From: an uncultured Sutterella sp.
Lineage (GTDB): Bacteria > Pseudomonadota > Gammaproteobacteria > Burkholderiales > Burkholderiaceae_F
Length of the DNA: 64,000 nucleotides
Assembly: GCA_905212345.1 (NCBI GenBank)
Contig: CAJMEC010000001.1
Coordinates: forward strand, 1 to 64,000
Direction of reading: 5' to 3'
Shown: in pieces, positions 59,605 through 64,000 of the stretch
Position numbering within the stretch: position 1 is the first letter of the stretch
Layout of the letters: each line of letters starts with the position of its first letter
Translations under genes and position numbers: made by a program
The notes under the pieces: model-generated
The model's input: only the letters and a program-made list of their open reading frames with translations
Told to the model about the DNA's origin: nothing
Database searches by the model: none

Positions 59605-59622
59605 AGTGGGTTCCTGTTAACC

Positions 59623-60690
59623 ATGAGACCGGATAATGATACTTTTTTAAGAGCTCTTTTGCGTCAAAAATGTGACTTTACGCCTGTTTGGCTAATGAGA
59701 CAGGCGGGACGCTATCTTCCTGAATACAATGCAACACGGGCACAAGCGGGCAGCTTTATGAAACTGGCTCAATCTCCCGAATTGGCCTGTGAGGTGACAT
59801 TGCAACCGGTTGAACGGTTTAATCTCGATGCGGCGATTTTATTTTCGGACATTCTGACGGTTCCTGACGCCATGGGACTAGGTTTATCTTTTGTAGCTGG
59901 GGAAGGTCCGAAGTTTGCTAGGCCGCTTCGCCATGAAGAAGATGTTAAATTATTGGCGGTGCCGGATATTCAGAAGACTCTTCGCTATGTGACCGACGCG
60001 GTTTCTACCATTCGAAAAGCATTGAACAATCGCGTGCCTTTGATCGGCTTCTCGGGAAGTCCTTTTACTTTGGCTTGTTATATGGTTGAAGGTGGTTCAA
60101 GTAAGGATTACCGAACAATTAAAACGATGATGTATACCCGACCGGATCTACTGCACCAGATTTTGGACGTTAATGCTGAAAGTGTGACAGCCTACCTGAA
60201 TGCCCAGATTGAGTCAGGGGCACAGGCAGTACAAATTTTCGACACTTGGGGCGGTACGTTATCGGAGCCTGCCTTCAAAGAGTTTTCTTTGGCTTACATT
60301 CAAAAGATTATTGCTGGGTTGCATAAAACTTATGACAACGAGACAGTTCCGGTGATTGTGTTTACGAAGGGAGGTGGTCAGTGGTTGCAAGCTATCGCCT
60401 CTAGCGGAGCGGATGCGGTGGGCTTGGACTGGACAACCAATCTCTTTGAAGCACGGGCCAAGATTCAAGATAAAGTCGCCCTGCAAGGCAACTTGGATCC
60501 GATGGTCTTGTTTGGTTCAGAAGAAAAAATACGTCAAGAAGTCAGACGTGTAATTGAAGATTTTGGGGTTGTTGGTAACGGCGGACATGTTTTCAATCTC
60601 GGACATGGTATCAACCAATTTACTCCACCTGAGGCTGTGGCTGTATTAGTGGATGAAGTTCATCGATATAGCCCTTCGTTTCACCACTAA
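59623..60690 (+). CDS. hemE: Uroporphyrinogen decarboxylase
   Basis: Converts uroporphyrinogen III to coproporphyrinogen III in haem synthesis. N-terminal [21 protein letters not shown] (about 20-40), [17 protein letters not shown] (about 76-92), [17 protein letters not shown] and the C-terminal [14 protein letters not shown]. 355 aa from the ATG at 59623; the open frame extends 39 codons upstream over yggU but that part is not HemE-like. The hemE-priA order is common in Burkholderiales. Confidence 0.96.
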   Translation: MRPDNDTFLRALLRQKCDFTPVWLMRQAGRYLPEYNATRAQAGSFMKLAQSPELACEVTLQPVERFNLDAAILFSDILTVPDAMGLGLSFVAGEGPKFARPLRHEEDVKLLAVPDIQKTLRYVTDAVSTIRKALNNRVPLIGFSGSPFTLACYMVEGGSSKDYRTIKTMMYTRPDLLHQILDVNAESVTAYLNAQIESGAQAVQIFDTWGGTLSEPAFKEFSLAYIQKIIAGLHKTYDNETVPVIVFTKGGGQWLQAIASSGADAVGLDWTTNLFEARAKIQDKVALQGNLDPMVLFGSEEKIRQEVRRVIEDFGVVGNGGHVFNLGHGINQFTPPEAVAVLVDEVHRYSPSFHH

Positions 60691-61062
60691 AGAGAACTTT
60701 TCCCCAAAGTTATCCACAGAAAAGGTGAACAAGTAAAAGTCCTTGAAAATTAAAAGGTTATAGAAATGTTACAACGCTAACTCTTTGATTTTTAAGAAAT
60801 ATCTCAAAAATCCTCTGATTTCAGCAAGTTAGGCTCGAATCAGAGGATTTTGCTTAAAAAGTAATCACGAGAAATGTTATCCACAAAGTTATCCACAATA
60901 ATGCACAAGATTGTGCTAATCGTTTGAAAATATGGAGTTTTCAGAAAATTGAGTTTTCCACAGGATCAAAATGAGAGATTTGCTTAGAAATGTAATTCTT
61001 TTTCTCTCCTAAATAGCTCTCGGATACAATGACACGCACGTTGATTAAGAATTTTTTTGCTA
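60691..61062. other. Intergenic region with second DnaA-box cluster (alternative origin candidate)
   Basis: 372 bases without a gene. Exact TTATCCACA boxes at 60710-60718, 60877-60885 and 60889-60897, all on the plus strand, and a near box TTTTCCACA at 60954-60962. A 14-bp perfect inverted repeat lies at 60807-60851 between the first and second boxes. It is less AT-rich than 34372-34983. Could be an origin, a DnaA-titrating cluster, or DnaA-controlled priA expression. Confidence 0.55.
60807..60851. repeat. 14-bp perfect inverted repeat downstream of hemE
   Basis: AAAATCCTCTGATT (60807-60820) and AATCAGAGGATTTT (60838-60851) with a 17-base loop. It may be the hemE terminator (four T at the end of the right arm) or a structured element of the DnaA-box region. 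Confidence 0.7.
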
Positions 61063-63090
61063 ATGTCTAGCCCCCGTTTTGTCAGTGTGGCACTGGATAT
61101 TCCTTTATTGCCGCCGTTGACCTACAAAGTGATGGAAGGGACGTCTCCCAAGATAGGGGACCGTTGTGTTGTACCTATTGGCAACCGTTTGGTGGTGGGT
61201 CTTATTGTTGGCGCTAGCAATCAGACGGATATCGCTGAAGAAAAACAAAAAAGCTATATTCGATTGCTCAATGAGACAGAGGCATTGGGAGCAAGTTGGC
61301 TGAAGCTGACGAAATTTGCTTCGGATTACTATCAGCACTCCTGGGGAGAGGTAGCGATTGGTGCCTTACCGCCTTTTTTTCGCAGTAAACCAGGGCCTAA
61401 ATATGAACAGTCTTTAGAAAGACTTAGAAAGCCATACAAATTAAAAAAAATCGGTCAAACCGTTCCCGCTTTGCGACTCAATGATGAGCAAACAGCGGCG
61501 GTGGAGGCCTTGGCTGCAAGCTCAGGTTTTCGGACTTTTGTATTACATGGTGTGACGGGTAGCGGGAAAACTGAGGTTTATCTGCGGATGATCGAAAGAG
61601 TGTTTTCGGTCAATCCACAGGCACAGGTGCTTTTTCTTGTTCCGGAAATCAACTTGACGCCGCAATTGCAAGAAAGAGTGAGGAGTCATTTCCCAGACCG
61701 ATCTATGGCTACATTGCACTCGGGATTAGCCAATGGGGAAAGAGCCAAGGCCTGGCTGGCGGCGCATGAAAAACGTGTCCAAATATTGATTGGCACCCGC
61801 ATGGCAATCTTTGCGGATATGCCTAATCTTGATCTGATTATTGTCGATGAAGAACACGACTTGTCTTATAAGGCCGGCGACGGAATTCGGTATTCGGCTC
61901 GAGATTTGGCCGTAAAATTGGCCCAGTTGCGTGGTATTGCGGTTGTGTTGGGATCGGCAACGCCATCGCTGGAGACCTGGAGCAAAGTCAAAAGCGGTCG
62001 CTATCATTTGTTAACCTTGAGTAAACGGGCAGTGCAAGGGGCGAAATTGCCAACCTTGAGTGTTGTCAATCCCAAAAATCAGAAACTGGTTAAGGGACTT
62101 TGTTCTGAAGTCATTGACGCTATTAGTGAGACACTTCAGAAAAATGAACAAGTCATCATTTTCTTAAATCGACGCGGTTATGCCCCTGTTTTAACCTGCC
62201 CGAGTTGCGGTTGGCTCTCTAAGTGTCCTCACTGTTCAACCTATGCGGTTTATCACAAGTTTCACGCGAAACTGATTTGCCATCATTGCGGGTGGTCCAC
62301 GCCTGTTTACAGTCGTTGTCCAGATTGTGGCAATGTGGATTTGCAACCGATGGGAGCCGGCACACAAAGAATTGAAGAAACACTAGAAGAGCTCTGGCCA
62401 CAGGCGAAGATTTTAAGAATAGACCGCGACACGACACAGCGAAAAAATGCAGCAAAGTTGGCTTTTGATGCTGTCCATGCCGGCGACGTTGATATCTTGG
62501 TCGGCACTCAAATGGTGGCTAAGGGGCACGATTTTCAAAAAGTCTCCTTAGTGGTGGTGCTCAATATTGATGCTCAGTTAGTAAGTGCCAATCCCAGAGG
62601 TGAAGAAAGAGCGTTTGCTAATTTAATGCAAGTCGCCGGTCGTGCCGGTCGCTTTGGTTTGTCGGCTCGTATGATTGTTCAAAGCCGATTTGGTGACAGG
62701 GAGCTGTTTGCGGCGCTGGCCGAACAAAACTACTGCCGTTATGCTGATTCTCTTTTATCAACCCGAAAGGCTGAAAATGCGGTTCCTTTCGTTTGCCAGG
62801 CACTTTTACTAGCTGACGATGTCAAAATCGAAAAGGTTCTTGAGTTTTTAACTCAAGCTCTGAGGTTGGGCGAGGATATTTTGACGGCTCAAGTTAATCA
62901 ACAGGTTGTCATCTATGATCCGATCCCCATGGCGGTGATGAGGGTGGCTGACAAGGAACGCGGCCAACTATTGGTAGAGGCTTCCTCGAGAGGGGCTATG
63001 GGGTTATTTTTAAAGCAATGGTATCGGGCGCTCAGTGAAATACGCTCATCGGTTCATTGGACAATAGACGTGGATCCTATCGACGTATGA
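61063..63090 (+). CDS. priA: Primosomal protein N' (replication restart helicase PriA)
   Basis: Restarts stalled forks and loads the primosome. N-terminal 3'-DNA-binding domain (about 1-105), helicase Walker A HGVTGSGKTEVYLRM (about 162-176), DEEH box IIVDEEHDLSYKAGDG (about 261-276), and a zinc region with paired cysteines CPSCGW, CPHCST, CHHCGW and CPDCGN (about 380-425). The C-terminal helicase block has VGTQMVAKGHDF and QVAGRAGR. 675 aa from the ATG at 61063. A parS-like sequence lies inside the zinc-region codons. The next gene starts within its stop (ATGA). Confidence 0.96.
   Translation: MSSPRFVSVALDIPLLPPLTYKVMEGTSPKIGDRCVVPIGNRLVVGLIVGASNQTDIAEEKQKSYIRLLNETEALGASWLKLTKFASDYYQHSWGEVAIGALPPFFRSKPGPKYEQSLERLRKPYKLKKIGQTVPALRLNDEQTAAVEALAASSGFRTFVLHGVTGSGKTEVYLRMIERVFSVNPQAQVLFLVPEINLTPQLQERVRSHFPDRSMATLHSGLANGERAKAWLAAHEKRVQILIGTRMAIFADMPNLDLIIVDEEHDLSYKAGDGIRYSARDLAVKLAQLRGIAVVLGSATPSLETWSKVKSGRYHLLTLSKRAVQGAKLPTLSVVNPKNQKLVKGLCSEVIDAISETLQKNEQVIIFLNRRGYAPVLTCPSCGWLSKCPHCSTYAVYHKFHAKLICHHCGWSTPVYSRCPDCGNVDLQPMGAGTQRIEETLEELWPQAKILRIDRDTTQRKNAAKLAFDAVHAGDVDILVGTQMVAKGHDFQKVSLVVVLNIDAQLVSANPRGEERAFANLMQVAGRAGRFGLSARMIVQSRFGDRELFAALAEQNYCRYADSLLSTRKAENAVPFVCQALLLADDVKIEKVLEFLTQALRLGEDILTAQVNQQVVIYDPIPMAVMRVADKERGQLLVEASSRGAMGLFLKQWYRALSEIRSSVHWTIDVDPIDV
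62258..62273. promoter_or_regulatory. Possible fourth parS site inside priA
   Basis: AGTTTCACGCGAAACT: the 14-base core differs from parS at one position (T to C in the centre) and both outer bases differ. About 12 kb from parB. The chance of such a core in 64 kb is low, but it is less certain than the three sites near mnmG-parA. Confidence 0.45.
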
Positions 63091-64000
63091 TGAAATTGCT
63101 CAATAAGTCTTTAGTGGCGGCATTTTGTCTCATGGGTGTTGCCTTTGCCTCTGAGAGCCAGCCAGAGCCCGGTTCAATGCTAAGCGCCAAAGAAGTCGCT
63201 TTGTCAAATTCTTTGACATGGCGGCGCAGCGGTATGCGTCACCTTTATGAACGGATGGATGTCGTCAGAAATGATACCGATCAGGCGGGACGGTGGTCGG
63301 TCAAGCGGTATCAAAATTGGGAACAAGGCGAGATGAGTTGTGACCATAGATTTGTTTTGCTTGGAGTGGATCGGCAGTTTTCAGATCATTTAATTCTTGG
63401 CAGTACCATGGATTTTGGTAAAGGCTCGTCTTATTACACACAAGGCTCTTCTGCGACCGAAACAATGGGGGCGAGCGTTTACGGAACCTATCGTTGGGAA
63501 GACGGTTCTTATGTCGGCGGGCTATTAAAGCTTGGCGTTCTTCGCCTCAAGAGTTTGTTTTACGATACAAAAGAAGAAAATTCCATGCAGGGGCTTTGCT
63601 TTGGGGCAGAGTACGGACGACGCATGACGCCCTGGCCACGGTTGGTTCTGGATCCGCAAGTGCGTATGACCTACAGCCGCCTGGGTTCGGAAGGCATGGA
63701 AATTCATAAAACCGATGTTCAATACGATGCCATAGAGAATCTCGTTGTGGCCTTAAGGCTAAAAAGTAAAGTGACATTGGGTGAATCCGCTTCTACCTAT
63801 TTTTTATTAGGCTACTATCGAGATTTATTAGGGCGCGTTTCGGGTCGGTATTCGCAAGCTCAAGATAGACAATCGTTTACCGATTCTGTGTTTAATACAT
63901 GGGGGCGGGCAAGCTTCGGGGCGGATTATCAGGTTGATGATCGAATTTCTGCCTCCATAGAAGCGGAGAAGACTTTCGGTCGTGAGTACCAAGATCATAC
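63087..64000 (+). CDS. Outer-membrane autotransporter-type beta-barrel protein, passenger-less (3' end beyond window)
   Basis: The gene runs open to the window edge. Translation starts MMKLLNKSLVAAFCLMGVAFA, a signal peptide, then about 280 residues that resemble an autotransporter beta-domain: alternating hydrophobic strands with GMRHLYERMDVVRN, DHRFVLLGVDRQFSDHLILGSTMDFGKG, MGASVYGTYRWEDGSYVGGLLKLG, LCFGAEYGRRM and RASFGADYQVDDRISASIEAEKTFG. Only about 25-30 residues separate the signal peptide from the barrel, so there is no passenger domain. It starts inside the priA stop (ATGA), so translation is probably coupled. The barrel fold is fairly clear; the function is not. Confidence 0.7.
   Translation, partial: MMKLLNKSLVAAFCLMGVAFASESQPEPGSMLSAKEVALSNSLTWRRSGMRHLYERMDVVRNDTDQAGRWSVKRYQNWEQGEMSCDHRFVLLGVDRQFSDHLILGSTMDFGKGSSYYTQGSSATETMGASVYGTYRWEDGSYVGGLLKLGVLRLKSLFYDTKEENSMQGLCFGAEYGRRMTPWPRLVLDPQVRMTYSRLGSEGMEIHKTDVQYDAIENLVVALRLKSKVTLGESASTYFLLGYYRDLLGRVSGRYSQAQDRQSFTDSVFNTWGRASFGADYQVDDRISASIEAEKTFGREYQDH

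Overview
The window is an uninterrupted stretch of bacterial core chromosome around the replication-initiation and partition region. Gene order (def-fmt-rsmB-DUF4390-ntrY-response regulator-trkA-trkH; gyrB-dnaN-dnaA / rpmH-rnpA-yidD-yidC-mnmE-mnmG-rsmG-parA-parB-atpIBEFHAGDC-hemE-priA; birA-coaX-SPOR protein) is that of Betaproteobacteria, order Burkholderiales. The fairly low GC and the menA-like gene, together with small-genome features, make a Sutterellaceae relative (Parasutterella/Sutterella/Turicimonas) my best guess; this is inference, since no rRNA gene is present. I see no prophage, insertion sequence, CRISPR array, tRNA or rRNA gene.

Layout. 0-6.3 kb: a ytfL/paeA-type CNNM/CorC membrane protein cut by the window edge, topB, a divergent dprA, def and an alpha/beta hydrolase. 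6.3-15 kb: the fmt-rsmB-DUF4390-ntrY-regulator-trkA-trkH chain, with many 4-base overlaps. 15-19.6 kb: DUF1840, UPF0149, ampG, rsuA, xthA and pyrE. 19.7-31.2 kb: gatCAB; rlpA with an M20 peptidase, an unknown small gene and a HIT gene; birA-coaX-SPOR; dacA-ybeD-menA. 31.2-34.4 kb: a NitT/TauT-type ABC transporter and dolP. 34.4-41.8 kb: an AT-rich gap with five exact DnaA boxes (candidate oriC), a 5'-nucleotidase, gyrB, dnaN and dnaA. 41.8-51.6 kb: rpmH to parB. 51.7-58.7 kb: the complete F1Fo ATP synthase operon. 58.8-64 kb: uspA, yggU, hemE, a second DnaA-box-rich gap, priA, and a partial outer-membrane barrel gene coupled to priA.

How the genes work together. The right half is the usual origin-proximal block: initiation (DnaA, DnaN, GyrB), translation and membrane insertion (bL34, RnpA, YidD, YidC), tRNA/rRNA modification (MnmE, MnmG, RsmG), segregation (ParA, ParB and at least three parS sites) and ATP synthesis. 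From about 35.0 to 41.2 kb all genes are on the minus strand, and from 41.8 kb to the end nearly all are on the plus strand, as expected around an origin.

The most interesting features are eroded versions of conserved proteins in otherwise intact reading frames. A PBP5-type carboxypeptidase has lost all three catalytic motifs. The MenA-like protein in the same operon has lost key aspartates. DprA, RnpA and an NtrX-like regulator are also atypical. Other points are two DnaA-box clusters about 26 kb apart, parS sites inside coding genes, a striking TTG-leucine preference in the ATP synthase genes, and apparent loss of mreBCD-mrdA-rodA from its usual place beside gatCAB. I did not find a clearly novel defence or mobile system.
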